Shown: positions 34,824 through 45,459, counted from the first letter of the stretch. The stretch is 64,000 bases of DNA from Psychrosphaera saromensis (GCF_002954545.1 NZ_MSCH01000003.1:1452824-1516823), one strand, 5' to 3'. Notes: generated by a model not told the origin, from the letters alone. Translations and numbers: made by a program.

Positions 34824-36290
34824 TTACCAATATCCCAATACTTTCCACCACAGTCCGCCTACGATGCCCCAGACGGATAAGTTAACGATACTCATTATAA
34901 AGCCCATAACCCACCAGTCTTTCATGGAGACATAACCAGAACCGAAGATGATTGGCGATGTGCCTGTTGCGTAATGGGTTAATGACATCATTAGGGAAGA
35001 GGCGCCAGCTAGTAATAAGCCTAGATATAAAGGTGGAGCGCCTAATGCTAAACCTGCGGCATAAAATGCAGCAAACATTGCGGTAATATGCGCTGTTGTA
35101 CTGGCAAAAAAGTAATGTGCGTAGAAGTAAACGCCAACCAAGATAGTGACAGATATTGCCCAACCAAAACCGAGTTGCTCAATATTATTTCCTACAACGG
35201 ATGAGAACCAATCCACTAGACCTAGTTTATTCAAAAATGTTGCCATCATAACTAAAGCAGAAAACCACACAACCGTGTCCCAAGCTGACTTTTCTTTGAG
35301 TACATCGTCCCAACTCAATACGCCGCTTACCAGTAAAATAGACAAGCCTAAAAAAGCAACGGCGGTTGTGTTTACTGCATAATCAGCACCAAACAACATA
35401 GCTGGCACGCCAGCCCAAAGAGTTAGTAATAGGGCAAAAACACTCACCATAACTTTTTCGCCATAAGACATAGGACCCATATCCGTGAGTTTAGTTTTGG
35501 CATACATTTTTGCATCAGGCGTGCGCTTGATTTCTGGCGGATAAATCGCATAAATTACTAATGGCACCAAGGCAATACACACTAAACCCGGTAACAAAGC
35601 TGCTAGTGCCCATGTTCCCCAAGTAATACTGATGTCTGAACCTGTGGCGTCGGCAATAAGTTTTACAATTAATGGATTAGGTGCGGTTGCCGTAATAAAC
35701 ATGGCAGAGGTGATCGGATTAATATGATAGTTAACCAACGCAAGATAATGTCCTATCTTACGAGAGGTTCCTTCTTCTGGTGAAGAGCCAAAGCTTGCTG
35801 CGATTGATCTCATTATCGGGTGGATAATGCCACCACCTCGTGCGGTATTACTTGGTGTTACAGGTGCGATAACTAATTCAGACAGTGCTAACGCATAACC
35901 AATACCTATGGTTTTTTTACCAAATAACGAAATAAAATAATAACCAATACGATTACCTAAACCGGTTTTAACTAAACCTCTTGAAATAATAATGGCAATA
36001 CCAATCAACCAAATAAGGGAATTTGAGAAACCGCTTAACGCATCTTTAATTGCAGTAGAGGGATTGTCGCTGGTGACTCCGGTGAGAGCGACTAATGTTA
36101 TGGCTAAAATAGCAACCGCACCAATTGGCATTGCTTTACCAATAATGGCGACCACAGTACCAACAAACAAAGCCAACAGATGCCAGGCATTGACTGATAC
36201 ACCTTCAGGAACCGGTATAACAAACCAAAGTAATAAAATGGTAGCTATGGAAATTAGTCCAGGCACAAGCCGAACGTCAGTGACTTTCAT
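34824..36290 (-). CDS. DASS-family (SLC13) anion symporter
   Basis: 488 residues with about 11-13 membrane segments. Features of the divalent anion:Na+ symporter family: paired hairpin motifs including TPSNTARGGGIIHP and ASSLMMSLTHYATGTSPIIFGSG, and TATAPNPLIVKL, which resemble the SNT/TNT-type substrate motifs. It probably takes up a C4-dicarboxylate, citrate, 2-oxoglutarate or sulfate-like anion. Single gene, divergent from the DUF885 peptidase. Confidence 0.85.
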   Translation of the reverse strand: MKVTDVRLVPGLISIATILLLWFVIPVPEGVSVNAWHLLALFVGTVVAIIGKAMPIGAVAILAITLVALTGVTSDNPSTAIKDALSGFSNSLIWLIGIAIIISRGLVKTGLGNRIGYYFISLFGKKTIGIGYALALSELVIAPVTPSNTARGGGIIHPIMRSIAASFGSSPEEGTSRKIGHYLALVNYHINPITSAMFITATAPNPLIVKLIADATGSDISITWGTWALAALLPGLVCIALVPLVIYAIYPPEIKRTPDAKMYAKTKLTDMGPMSYGEKVMVSVFALLLTLWAGVPAMLFGADYAVNTTAVAFLGLSILLVSGVLSWDDVLKEKSAWDTVVWFSALVMMATFLNKLGLVDWFSSVVGNNIEQLGFGWAISVTILVGVYFYAHYFFASTTAHITAMFAAFYAAGLALGAPPLYLGLLLAGASSLMMSLTHYATGTSPIIFGSGYVSMKDWWVMGFIMSIVNLSVWGIVGGLWWKVLGYW

Positions 36291-36507
36291 ACAATATCCT
36301 AAATGGTTTTACACCTTGGCGATTAACAAGGTATTAATGCCTAACATACTACCTTTATCATTAACTATGAAAAGTGATCCACATCATGAAAAGTAAAAAT
36401 GTTTTAATATCTTTAAAAATCCTACAAACAAAGCCATTCATCGTTTTTACTAGTAATCTCTCAAATTTATTATTAGAGTCGTGGCAAATAATAAATATGG
36501 AACGATT

Positions 36508-38352
36508 ATGAAATTTAAACCATTACTCCCAAAAGTATTAACGGCCACAAGTGCGGTTGCTGCTAGTGTGATCATTGCAACTACATTAACCGCTTGTCAG
36601 CCGGCTTCTGATACATCAACTTCTGGAACTGCAACAAGTTCACAGCAAGGCGTGAGTGTTCAGGATAAGTTCTTCGCTGAATTTTCAGAGTCTTTTATTG
36701 AGCAATTTTGGCAGTTAAATCCTGGTTATGCTGTGTATGTCGGTTTTTATAAATATGACAAAATATTACCTATCCCAAATGATGCGACTGCTCAAAAAGA
36801 GTTGGCGTTTTATCAACAGCAACTAGCTCTATTAAATGCTATCGACTCACAAGCATTAAGCCCTAACAATGCTAGTGATTTTTACATTTTGCAAAATCAA
36901 ATTGAGTCGGCTATTTGGTCTATCACTGAATTAAAAAGTGGCCAGTGGAATCCGTCTAACTACAATGTAGCGGGGGTTTTTGGTGTCATTTTAAACACGG
37001 ATTACAAACCATTAAATGACCGTTTAAAAACAATAATTGAGCGTATGGAAAATGTGCCTGCGTATTATAAAGCAGCACAACAAAACTTGACCAACCCAAC
37101 GTTAACTCATACGCAATTAGCTATTCAGCAAAGCAAAGGCACGGCTGGATTATTTAATAAGTCGATTGCAGATAAAGTGGCAAGCTCTAGCTTGTCGGCA
37201 GAAGACAAAGCTCTATTTGCTCAACGTTTACAAGCCAGCTCAGCTGCGATAGATGGTTATATTACTTGGTTAGGTAATAAGGCAACTGAATTAGAAAAAA
37301 GCACAACCGCGAAAGACTTCCGCATTGGTAAAGACTTGTACGAGAAGAAATTCAAACTTGATATCTTTTCTGGCTACACAGCAAATGAGTTATTTAACAA
37401 AGCGATAAGTGAGAAAAATCGTGTTCATCAAGAGATGATCAAAATTGCGGATAACCTGTGGCCTAAGTACTTTGATGGTATTGAAAAACCACAAGATAAT
37501 TTAGTGATGATCAAAAAGGTGATTGACCATATTTCGGTTAAACACGTTAAACGTGATGATTTTGTAAATAGCATCAGAGAGCAAATTCCAGAGCTGGAAG
37601 CTTTTGTATTAAAGCATGACTTAATCACTATGGATAAAGACAAGCCGTTAGTAGTAAGAGAAACTCCTGAGTATCAACGTGGTTTTGCTGGTGCGTCTAT
37701 TAATGCTCCTGGGCCTTATGATGCAGAAGCAAACACATATTACAACGTGACGCCGTTGGATAACTTTAATGACGAACAAGCAGAAAGTTATTTGCGCGAA
37801 TACAACCATTGGTTGTTACAAGTGCTTAATATTCATGAAGCAGTGCCAGGACATTACACCCAGTTAGTACATAGCAATAAATCAAAGAGCTTAGTTAAGT
37901 CTATCTTTGGTAACGGCGCTATGGTTGAAGGTTGGGCGGTTTATACTGAACGCATGATGTTAGAGGAAGGTTACGGTGATAATGAGCCAGAGTTATGGTT
38001 AATGTATTACAAATGGAACCTACGCGTGATCATGAACTCTATTTTAGATTACAGCATTCAGGTTAATGGTTTAACAGAAGATAAAGCGCTGGATATGATG
38101 ATCAATCAAGCGTTCCAAGAAAAGTCTGAAGCCACAGGTAAATGGCGCAGAGCTACTTTGTCGCAAGTACAGTTAACCAGTTACTTCACCGGTTACTCTG
38201 AAATTTATCAGTTACGTGAAGACTTAAAACAAGCCACTGGCGATAAGTTTAACTTAAAAGAATTCCACGACCAGTTCTTAAGTTATGGCAGTGCTCCAGT
38301 GCCAATTATCAGAAAGTTAATGTTTGATGATTATGTGAATTCACATAAATAA
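36508..38352 (+). CDS. DUF885 family lipoprotein, putative zinc peptidase
   Basis: 614 residues from the ATG at 36508, with GGAA 6 nt upstream; a GTG at 36481 in frame is less likely. A lipoprotein signal peptide with lipobox TLTAC is followed by a Ser/Thr-rich linker. The DUF885 signature HEAVPGH (from His443) gives the HExxxGH zinc motif, with a downstream acidic ligand in GNGAMVEGWAVYTERMM. Probably a cell-envelope metallopeptidase. Followed by a strong terminator. Confidence 0.83.
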   Translation: MKFKPLLPKVLTATSAVAASVIIATTLTACQPASDTSTSGTATSSQQGVSVQDKFFAEFSESFIEQFWQLNPGYAVYVGFYKYDKILPIPNDATAQKELAFYQQQLALLNAIDSQALSPNNASDFYILQNQIESAIWSITELKSGQWNPSNYNVAGVFGVILNTDYKPLNDRLKTIIERMENVPAYYKAAQQNLTNPTLTHTQLAIQQSKGTAGLFNKSIADKVASSSLSAEDKALFAQRLQASSAAIDGYITWLGNKATELEKSTTAKDFRIGKDLYEKKFKLDIFSGYTANELFNKAISEKNRVHQEMIKIADNLWPKYFDGIEKPQDNLVMIKKVIDHISVKHVKRDDFVNSIREQIPELEAFVLKHDLITMDKDKPLVVRETPEYQRGFAGASINAPGPYDAEANTYYNVTPLDNFNDEQAESYLREYNHWLLQVLNIHEAVPGHYTQLVHSNKSKSLVKSIFGNGAMVEGWAVYTERMMLEEGYGDNEPELWLMYYKWNLRVIMNSILDYSIQVNGLTEDKALDMMINQAFQEKSEATGKWRRATLSQVQLTSYFTGYSEIYQLREDLKQATGDKFNLKEFHDQFLSYGSAPVPIIRKLMFDDYVNSHK

Positions 38353-38406
38353 CTAGTATAAGTAACTGCTGCTAATAGCGGTTTAATTAAAGAGTCACTT
38401 TCTATG

Positions 38407-38430
38407 AAAGGCGCGTAAAGCGCCTTTTTT
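38407..38430 (+). terminator. Rho-independent terminator
   Basis: AAAGGCGC, loop GTAAA, GCGCCTTTTTT, 55 nt after the DUF885 gene. Confidence 0.88.
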
Positions 38431-38473
38431 ATTGCTTGGATTTTACTTAAGGGTTAAATAAAGGACTAAAAAA

Positions 38474-38521
38474 GAGCCATGCAAAGAGCTAAACAAAGAG
38501 CTAAGCAAAGTGATAAATAAA
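38474..38521 (+). repeat. 12-bp tandem repeat, four units
   Basis: Units GAGCCATGCAAA, GAGCTAAACAAA, GAGCTAAGCAAA and a diverged GTGATAAATAAA lie in the ppiC leader region, 75 nt before its start codon. Confidence 0.75.
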
Positions 38522-38595
38522 AGCATAAATGAGAAGGTTGAGTTATTAATGTTAGGGTATAATACCGCTAGATGAAATTAGAAACAGAGGTTGAT

Positions 38596-38874
38596 ATGGC
38601 ACGCGCATCGGCTTATCACATTTTGGTTAAAACCAAAGATGAAGCATTAAGTATTAAAAAGAAGTTAGATAAAGGCGACAACTTTCAAAAGTTAGCTAAA
38701 CAGCACTCTACCTGTCCTTCTAGAAGAAAAGGCGGCGACTTAGGTGAGTTTGAAAAAGGCGACATGGTTAAAGCATTTGACGATGTGGTTTTTAAAAGAC
38801 CAATCCTTGAAGTACATGGGCCTATAAAAACGCAGTTTGGTTATCACTTGATTAAAACGGTCTACAGAAGTTAA
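38596..38874 (+). CDS. ppiC: Parvulin-type peptidyl-prolyl isomerase PpiC
   Basis: 92 residues from the ATG at 38596 (AGAGG upstream), the same size as E. coli PpiC (93). An upstream in-frame ATG at 38572 would add eight residues. Conserved motifs: AYHILVKTKDEA, FQKLAKQHSTCPSRRKGGDLGEF and KTQFGYHLIKT. Cytosolic single-domain parvulin that isomerises prolyl bonds. Confidence 0.93.
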   Translation: MARASAYHILVKTKDEALSIKKKLDKGDNFQKLAKQHSTCPSRRKGGDLGEFEKGDMVKAFDDVVFKRPILEVHGPIKTQFGYHLIKTVYRS

Positions 38875-38917
38875 TCGTTATTAATTTACGGCAATAATTT
38901 CTGCTAAATCCAGACAT

Positions 38918-38955
38918 AAAAAAACCTACGTATTTTACAATATGTAGGTTTTTTT
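38918..38955. terminator. Bidirectional terminator after ppiC
   Basis: AAAAAAACCTAC / GTAGGTTTTTTT around a central loop, with A and T runs on either side. Serves ppiC and possibly the convergent outer-membrane protein gene at 39007. The core AAACCTAC/GTAGGTTT also occurs in the terminator at 30982. Confidence 0.8.
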
Positions 38956-39006
38956 GTATTTACTCTTTAGCTTTCTAGCAGAGGCTATTACATCAGCCTT
39001 AGCTAC

Positions 39007-39858
39007 TTAGAAATAACGACCAAATAAGAAGTTTAATTCTGTAAATGTGAAGTGCTGAGATGCGCTATCAGCTGTGAACTTAGTCGTTCTGATATCTGGC
39101 ATATCAATGTAGCCCATTTTGATTTCACTACGGAAAAAGTACTTAGAATAACTTAACTCAAGACCTGCTTTCATATGAGTTCCCCATCCTGAAAGGTGGA
39201 AGTCGTCATGACGTTCATTTTTCAATAATGTTGCATTTGTTCTTGGTAATAAGAAACCAACACCAACACCAAATACACGAGATGCACGGAAGTTTGGAGT
39301 GAAAGCATACAATTCATCAAAATTATTAATTTCAACGTTGATGTAGTTTAAGCCGTCTGAGTGTTCAAATGCTAAAAATGATACATCGCCATCTTCATTA
39401 TATTGGCCTAAGTTGAAAGATGCGTTGTCATACACGCCATCATGCTCACTGCCAACATTTACGTAACCGTCTAAGATTGCTATTTGCTCTTGATCCATGA
39501 TGTATTTCATATGATCAACACCAAATGAAATTGCATAGTTATCTTTAAAGAAGTAACCAACTTTAAAGTTAGTTTGAGGTAACGTCATATCTAGTGGGTT
39601 TAAATACGGGTCAATACCAATTGCGGTAGGACGGTCAGACGCGGTCAAACCTTTTAGTGTGAAGTCGTAATTGTCGCCTTTAAAGCGTACGTCAGAGTTT
39701 GAGTAATAACCGCGATTCCAACCCCAAAATGCATACCAAGAACCTTTTTCATGGTTCCCAATTTCTGGTTTATCGGCTGCTTTATCTTCAGCTGCAACTA
39801 TAGTTGGTAGCGTTAAACCAAAAACAACAAGACTGATACTGGCAAAAGTTTTAAACAC
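39007..39858 (-). CDS. Putative outer-membrane beta-barrel protein
   Basis: 283 residues from a GTG at 39858 with GGAG 6 nt upstream; this start gives a clean signal peptide (FKTFASISLVVFGLTLPTIVAAE), whereas the longer frame to 39909 does not. The mature protein is rich in aromatic beta-strands (GSWYAFWGWNRGYYSNSDVRF, NFKVGYFFKDNYAISFGVDH, AGLELSYSKYFFRSEIKMGY) and ends in RYF, the terminal Phe signal of barrel proteins. No family recognised. Confidence 0.65.
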   Translation of the reverse strand: MFKTFASISLVVFGLTLPTIVAAEDKAADKPEIGNHEKGSWYAFWGWNRGYYSNSDVRFKGDNYDFTLKGLTASDRPTAIGIDPYLNPLDMTLPQTNFKVGYFFKDNYAISFGVDHMKYIMDQEQIAILDGYVNVGSEHDGVYDNASFNLGQYNEDGDVSFLAFEHSDGLNYINVEINNFDELYAFTPNFRASRVFGVGVGFLLPRTNATLLKNERHDDFHLSGWGTHMKAGLELSYSKYFFRSEIKMGYIDMPDIRTTKFTADSASQHFTFTELNFLFGRYF

Positions 39859-40027
39859 GTGACACTCCACTTTTAAAAAAACGATATGATGAATGGAATA
39901 AATCCACACAAAATTAAGGGACGAATTCTACAGTACTTTTAAAAATCTGGATATAGGGTATTTACTCAAATTGTATAAATTTTGTATACAATTTCTATTT
40001 TTATATCTTTGTAATAGCGCCATTGAA

Positions 40028-41989
40028 TTAATGCTGAGCTTTGATTTTATTCATATCTAACGAAACAGGTAAACTTCCTGTTGGCGTGAGCTTACCAGCG
40101 ATAAGCTTGGCTAATGAATTATATACTGGGCTAGTTATCTCACCTGTGTTGATATCTTGATATTGGTTATAAGCGTAGGTGGCGATAATCGTGTCGGCAT
40201 AAATACTATATTGTTCAGCCTCATAAGGCATTCTTAGGCTCACAAAAGTAACGGGTTTATTGAGTTGCTTTGCGTATCTTAGTAAGCTTTTTAGCTTGCT
40301 ATCCAAGCGTTTTTTGTTGGAAGACAAAGAGCCAAAGGCTTTGTTAAATGCGGCCATATCATCCATTCCGCCCATCTCAGCCATGCTTTGATAAGGCGTA
40401 ATACTGCCAGCTAATACGGCATTGGCTTGATTTATTTGCTTCATATCAGCGGCATCACTACTGTTTAATATTGAGCTACAAGACAGAGTTAATTTAGGTT
40501 TCACTTTTTTAATCGCCGTGGTTAGTGCCACACATTTACTTTGGTCTGGCATTAACAAATGTAATGAAGTGATCTTGGTATTTAATTTAGGGCTGCCCTT
40601 TATTAAAGTCACTGACCTGTCTGACAGCTCTTGTTCTAATTCTCTGTGTTTATCACTGGCGAGAATTTCATTGGCCTGGTCTTGGTTCGTTTTGGCTGCG
40701 TTAGGCAATTGAGACTTCAATAGGTACTTTTCTTTCACTGATAGTATTCGTTGTAGCGAGTTAAGTGTTTGCTTGGTGTCTAGTCGCTTCGAGTATATTG
40801 CTTGGTTTAACTCATTTAATAAATTGGGTAACTGAGTAATATCTTGTTTAAATCTTACTTTGAAAGGCATAAGCGCTATGTCTGCGCCAGCATTAAAGGT
40901 TTCTACGACCGCTTCGGTTTCGCTGAAAAAGGCACTTATTCCTCTCATATCAAGGGCATCGGTAATGATTAATCCTTGGTAACCCATGTCAGTACGCAGT
41001 AAGTCGGTAAGTATTTTTTTAGACATAGTGGCGGGCTTCATCATCACATCGCCCGATTTACTTAAAAAGGTGGAATTATCTAATTCTGGATATTGAATAT
41101 GCGCCGTCATGATCATATCCACTTGCTTATTATCAATAGCGTATTGGAAAGGGGCTAAGTCCACTTGTTTAATTTTGTATAAGCTATGGTTCACCCTTGG
41201 TAAACCTGTGTGGCTATCGACACTCGTATCGCCATGACCGGGGAAGTGCTTGAGTGTTCCTATTACATTATGCTTTTGCATCGCTTGTAGCTGGGCTAAT
41301 CCTAACTTAGCAACTGTGCTTGGATTCTCACCAAAGGAGCGAACATTAATAACCGGATTATTAGGGTTGATGTTTACATCTACGTTTGGTCCGTGGTTAA
41401 CGTTAAATCCGGTTGCCGACAATTCTTGACCTAATACATCACCAACCATAGTTGCGTATTTAGTGCCGTATTTCTTATAAGTTGCGCCTATCGCCATGTT
41501 GCCACTAAACGATGTTGAGGTGGCTCTTGGTAACCGAGCAACTCGGCCACCTTCTTGATCGACAGAAATAAATAAAGGAATTTTTGAACTAGAACGAGCG
41601 GCGGCTTGCTGCAAGTCATGGGTAAGCTGAACTATTTGCGCTGTGTTTTGTAAGTTATCGCTAAAGAGAATAATACCGCCCAAGTTGCTGTTGGTGATCA
41701 TATCCGCTAACTCTTGCGGTAACTTGGTCATTGGCGTTTTACATGGATTCTTATTTGGATTGCTGTTTTCCACTCTGTCGGGACAGTAATAACGTAGGTC
41801 TAACATTATTTTTTGAGCTAACGCCAGTCGGATACCTTTACTGTCAAAGTCCTGAGCGGATATTAGGTTCTTGGACGAAGGCGAGATTTCCCAGTTATTG
41901 GTAGCAGAGTCAACGTGAAAGGCAGTTACAAAGGTTGTTAATACACAAGTGATAAGTAATATTGTTTTTTGTAAGTGTAATGATTTCAT
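40028..41989 (-). CDS. nagZ: Secreted GH3 beta-N-acetylhexosaminidase, NagZ type
   Basis: 653 residues with a signal peptide (about 1-29). The GH3 catalytic barrel contains SVDQEGGRVARLP and the NagZ signature KHFPGHGDTSVDSH at 247-260 (catalytic His/Asp), with nucleophile region GLIITDALDMRG. A second GH3 domain follows from about 430. Two-domain exported NagZ enzymes are known from Bacillus (YbbD); E. coli NagZ is short and cytosolic. It probably releases GlcNAc from peptidoglycan fragments outside the cytoplasm. Divergent from the kinase-MurQ and NamZ genes that complete the pathway. Confidence 0.87.
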   Translation of the reverse strand: MKSLHLQKTILLITCVLTTFVTAFHVDSATNNWEISPSSKNLISAQDFDSKGIRLALAQKIMLDLRYYCPDRVENSNPNKNPCKTPMTKLPQELADMITNSNLGGIILFSDNLQNTAQIVQLTHDLQQAAARSSSKIPLFISVDQEGGRVARLPRATSTSFSGNMAIGATYKKYGTKYATMVGDVLGQELSATGFNVNHGPNVDVNINPNNPVINVRSFGENPSTVAKLGLAQLQAMQKHNVIGTLKHFPGHGDTSVDSHTGLPRVNHSLYKIKQVDLAPFQYAIDNKQVDMIMTAHIQYPELDNSTFLSKSGDVMMKPATMSKKILTDLLRTDMGYQGLIITDALDMRGISAFFSETEAVVETFNAGADIALMPFKVRFKQDITQLPNLLNELNQAIYSKRLDTKQTLNSLQRILSVKEKYLLKSQLPNAAKTNQDQANEILASDKHRELEQELSDRSVTLIKGSPKLNTKITSLHLLMPDQSKCVALTTAIKKVKPKLTLSCSSILNSSDAADMKQINQANAVLAGSITPYQSMAEMGGMDDMAAFNKAFGSLSSNKKRLDSKLKSLLRYAKQLNKPVTFVSLRMPYEAEQYSIYADTIIATYAYNQYQDINTGEITSPVYNSLAKLIAGKLTPTGSLPVSLDMNKIKAQH

Positions 41990-42230
41990 TTTTTCCTTTA
42001 AACTGCTGAGCAGAAAATAAATTAGTTTGTATTTTTACTTATCGTATTAAATTCAGTTTACATGCTTCTAACAATGAATGGTTAGATTTATGATTTGAGT
42101 TTACTGACATATCATTATTTTTCCTATGTCTTTCATCACTAGTTTAAGTGCAAAACTAATTAATATATAAAATATTTTTACCAATAGTTAACAGCTAACG
42201 TAATCACAACAAAATCAGGGGCTCAATATA

Positions 42231-44159
42231 ATGTCTGTTCAATTTATCATAGGAATTGATGGTGGCGGCACTAAAACTCATGGCCGTATTAAAGAAATTA
42301 ATACTGGGACTTTTTTTGAAGTGAACGGCGGGGCATCTTCACTTAGTAATGATTTTGCATTAGCGGCTAAAACTATTTCTAACTTATTAAACCAATTGAT
42401 GGGTAAATTTGTCGGTCATGCCCAATGTAAGCCAGAACATGTGTCAGTTGTTATTGGTGTTGCTGGTGGCGGCGTTGTATCTCAAGCCGATAGATTGGCG
42501 CTGGAACTACCATTTTCATTTGCCAATTTAGAAATATGTAACGATGCAAAAACTTCCTTGTTTGGTGCTAATAATGGTGAGCCTGTTACGGTTGTTGCCT
42601 TAGGGACTGGTTCCGTTGGTGCGAGATTAGACGCGGAAAACCGTGAACACTATTATGGTGGTTGGGGTTTTCCTGTTGGTGATGATGGTGGTGGTGCCAA
42701 GCTTGGTTTAAGTGCAGTGCAAAGCTTATTGCATGAACTTGATAGCCATGACGTTAAAAAAAGTCATGGCGAAGACAATGCAGAAGATCATGCCGCAGCA
42801 AATTCTGAAGCCAATTTTGAGCCGGGCCTTCCTCAGTCGAGTTCCGCACTAACAATACAGTTGTTAGAAATGATTGGGCCAAAGCCTAGTGATTTACCTG
42901 AGTGGTTAGCCAATGCAACACCTGCTAAATATGCAGCACTTTGTCCGCTGATTTTTGCTTTAGAGCCTAAATGTAAATTGGCTAAAAAACTAATTAAGCT
43001 ACACGTACAACACTGCGAACAGCTCATTTTAACTAGCCGTAAAAACTCCAAAACTCCCGTTGTATTACTCGGTGGTTTGTCAGGTGTTACCTTCCCATTT
43101 TTAAGTGAGTCAGTCACTGAGTTTTGTCAGTTGGCATTAGGCACGTCACTTGACGGTGCATGTCTGTTAGCAGAGAAAAGTAGTCAAGAATTAGGTAATA
43201 AAGTTGTTAAATCGGTAACTAAAAAAGAGCCGTTAGTTAGCGATCCTGTGTTGTTACAGCAGTTAAATAACATGGTGTCAGAAGAACGTAATCCAAATTC
43301 CAAACAAATAGACTTAATGGACAGCCAAGACATCTTACGTCTTATTAATAACGAAGATAAAAATGTGCCTTTAGCGGTAGAGTTATGCATAGAGCCTATG
43401 GGTGAAGCGGTTGATCAAATTGTTAATGCGTTTAACCAAGGTGGCCGACTTATTTATATGGGGGCAGGCACCAGTGGGCGTTTAGGTGTGTTAGACGCGG
43501 TTGAATGCCCGCCGACGTTTAGTGTTTCGCCAGATCAAGTTATTGGTATTATTGCTGGTGGCGATAAGGCGATATACAAAGCGGTTGAAGGTGCTGAAGA
43601 TAACGCTGAATTGGGTAAACAAGATTTAGAAAACATTAACTTTAATGACAAGGATGTTCTTGTTGGTATTGCAGCAAGTGGCCGAACACCTTATGTCATT
43701 GGTGCGCTAGATTATGCCAACCAAATGGGGGCTAAAACTGTGTGTGTAACCTGTAACCCTAATTCTGAAATGACCAAACACGCAAATATTGTTATTTGTC
43801 CTGTTGTTGGCCCTGAGGTCTTAACAGGCTCAACCCGCTTAAAATCTGGCACCGCACAAAAACTGGTGTTAAATATGTTGAGCACGGCAAGCATGATAAG
43901 AACTGGTAAAAGCTACGAAAATCTAATGGTTGATGTCAATGCGAGCAACAAAAAATTATACATGCGCGCAATTAGAATTGTCATGCAAGCAACTGAATGT
44001 AGTGCTGACATTGCAGAGCAAGCACTTAATAAAACTGACTTTAAAGTGAAGTTGGCCATTTTACATATTTTAACGGGCGTAGCGCCAAAACAAGGCGAGC
44101 TAACGTTACTGCAAAATGGCGGTTTCTTACGCAGCTCAGTTGAAGCCCTTAATTCATAA
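42231..44159 (+). CDS. murQ: Fusion of BadF/BadG-type amino-sugar kinase and MurQ etherase
   Basis: 642 residues in two enzymes. Residues 1-320: ASKHA-fold kinase of the BadF/BadG (GlcNAc kinase) type, with [11 protein letters not shown] at 8-18, ALGTGSVGA near 124-131 and [17 protein letters not shown] at 143-159. Residues 345-642: MurNAc-6-phosphate etherase, with [24 protein letters not shown] at 411-419, DAVECPPT (Glu425) and AVEGAED (453-457). The first half would phosphorylate MurNAc (or GlcNAc) and the second remove the lactyl ether, giving GlcNAc-6-phosphate. This replaces the PTS route of E. coli MurP. The 175-205 stretch is a low-complexity insertion (Asp/Glu/His/Ala). Confidence 0.85.
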   Translation: MSVQFIIGIDGGGTKTHGRIKEINTGTFFEVNGGASSLSNDFALAAKTISNLLNQLMGKFVGHAQCKPEHVSVVIGVAGGGVVSQADRLALELPFSFANLEICNDAKTSLFGANNGEPVTVVALGTGSVGARLDAENREHYYGGWGFPVGDDGGGAKLGLSAVQSLLHELDSHDVKKSHGEDNAEDHAAANSEANFEPGLPQSSSALTIQLLEMIGPKPSDLPEWLANATPAKYAALCPLIFALEPKCKLAKKLIKLHVQHCEQLILTSRKNSKTPVVLLGGLSGVTFPFLSESVTEFCQLALGTSLDGACLLAEKSSQELGNKVVKSVTKKEPLVSDPVLLQQLNNMVSEERNPNSKQIDLMDSQDILRLINNEDKNVPLAVELCIEPMGEAVDQIVNAFNQGGRLIYMGAGTSGRLGVLDAVECPPTFSVSPDQVIGIIAGGDKAIYKAVEGAEDNAELGKQDLENINFNDKDVLVGIAASGRTPYVIGALDYANQMGAKTVCVTCNPNSEMTKHANIVICPVVGPEVLTGSTRLKSGTAQKLVLNMLSTASMIRTGKSYENLMVDVNASNKKLYMRAIRIVMQATECSADIAEQALNKTDFKVKLAILHILTGVAPKQGELTLLQNGGFLRSSVEALNS

Positions 44160-44208
44160 ATAGCGTTTAATCTATAGCACTTTTTATCAATATCACCCTT
44201 AACAGATA

Positions 44209-45459
44209 ATGTGGAAGCTAATGTTTAATAAAGAAAATCTAATCAATAAGTTACTTTCTTCTACATGGTCATTTTCATTGTTTTTAGTGGCAATTTTTAT
44301 ATTAAACGGCTGTGCGTCAAATCCAAAAGTAATCAGTCCTAGCCAGATCGGAGCGGAACAAACCGCAACTTATTTTCCTTTATTAAAAGGCAAGCGTATT
44401 GGTGTGGTGGTTAACCAAACCTCTCGTGTTAAAGACATGCACTTGGTCGACTTATTGAATAAAAATGGTTTTGATGTAAAAACCATATTTGCGCCGGAAC
44501 ATGGTTTTAGGGGCGACCATAGTGCTGGAGAATTAGTGAATTCTAGTATTGATGCCGCAACAGGCATCAATATAGTGTCCATTTATGGCAAATACAAAAA
44601 GCCAACAGATGAATTGATGTCGCAGCTCGACATTATTATTTTTGATATCCAAGACGTTGGTGTGCGTTTTTATACTTACATCAGTTCCATGCATTACATG
44701 ATGCAAGCGGCGGCAGAAAACAATGTTGAGTTTATGGTGTTAGACCGCCCAAACCCAAATCTGCAATATATTGATGGGCCTATTTTAGAACCTGAATTCC
44801 GTTCGTTTGTCGGTATGCATCCAATTCCATTAAGCCACGGCATGACAGTGGGGGAATTAGCCAAAATGATAGTTGGCGAAGCTTGGTTGTCTATTGAGTC
44901 TAAAAAAGTTAATTTTGACTATAAGCTGAAATTAACGGTTATTCCAGTGCAAGACTATCAACGCCAAGACACTTATGTTTTACCCGTTGCACCAAGTCCT
45001 AATTTACCTAACCAGCAAGCAATAAACTTATATCCATCATTATGTTTGTTTGAAGCTACACCGGTCAGCGTTGGCCGTGGAACCGACTTCCCGTTTCAAG
45101 TGTTAGGCCACAATACGGTTATTGAACACAGTAAACTAGGTGACTTTACCTTTACGCCAAGAGTGATAAAAGGCGTGAGTAAAAACCCTAAATTGAAAGG
45201 TGTTTTATTAACCGGACAAAACCTGACTCAGACTGATATTAAAGGATTTGATCTGTCGTTATTCTTTAACTGGTATCAAGTATTTGAACAAAACAAAACC
45301 GAATTCTTCCAGCGCCCTGATTTTATGGATAAATTAGCCGGCACCGACAAATTAAGAAAAGCCATGTTAGCAGGCCAAAGTTTGGCAACCATAAAACAAA
45401 GCTGGCAAACCGATTTAACGGCATTTAAACAACAACGTAAACCGTATTTACTTTATTAA
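44209..45459 (+). CDS. namZ: NamZ/DUF1343 exo-beta-N-acetylmuramidase (GH171) lipoprotein
   Basis: 416 residues. Lipoprotein signal with lipobox LNGC. The DUF1343 pattern is clear: LKGKRIGVVVNQTSRV, FAPEHGFRGDHSAGE, IIFDIQDVGVRFYTYISSM, VLDRPNPN, HGMTVGELA and PSLCLFEATPVSVGRGTDFPF. This family includes Bacillus NamZ (YbbC), which removes terminal MurNAc from peptidoglycan chains. Starts 49 nt after the kinase-MurQ gene, so probably the same operon. An in-frame ATG at 44221 is an alternative start. Confidence 0.85.
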   Translation: MWKLMFNKENLINKLLSSTWSFSLFLVAIFILNGCASNPKVISPSQIGAEQTATYFPLLKGKRIGVVVNQTSRVKDMHLVDLLNKNGFDVKTIFAPEHGFRGDHSAGELVNSSIDAATGINIVSIYGKYKKPTDELMSQLDIIIFDIQDVGVRFYTYISSMHYMMQAAAENNVEFMVLDRPNPNLQYIDGPILEPEFRSFVGMHPIPLSHGMTVGELAKMIVGEAWLSIESKKVNFDYKLKLTVIPVQDYQRQDTYVLPVAPSPNLPNQQAINLYPSLCLFEATPVSVGRGTDFPFQVLGHNTVIEHSKLGDFTFTPRVIKGVSKNPKLKGVLLTGQNLTQTDIKGFDLSLFFNWYQVFEQNKTEFFQRPDFMDKLAGTDKLRKAMLAGQSLATIKQSWQTDLTAFKQQRKPYLLY

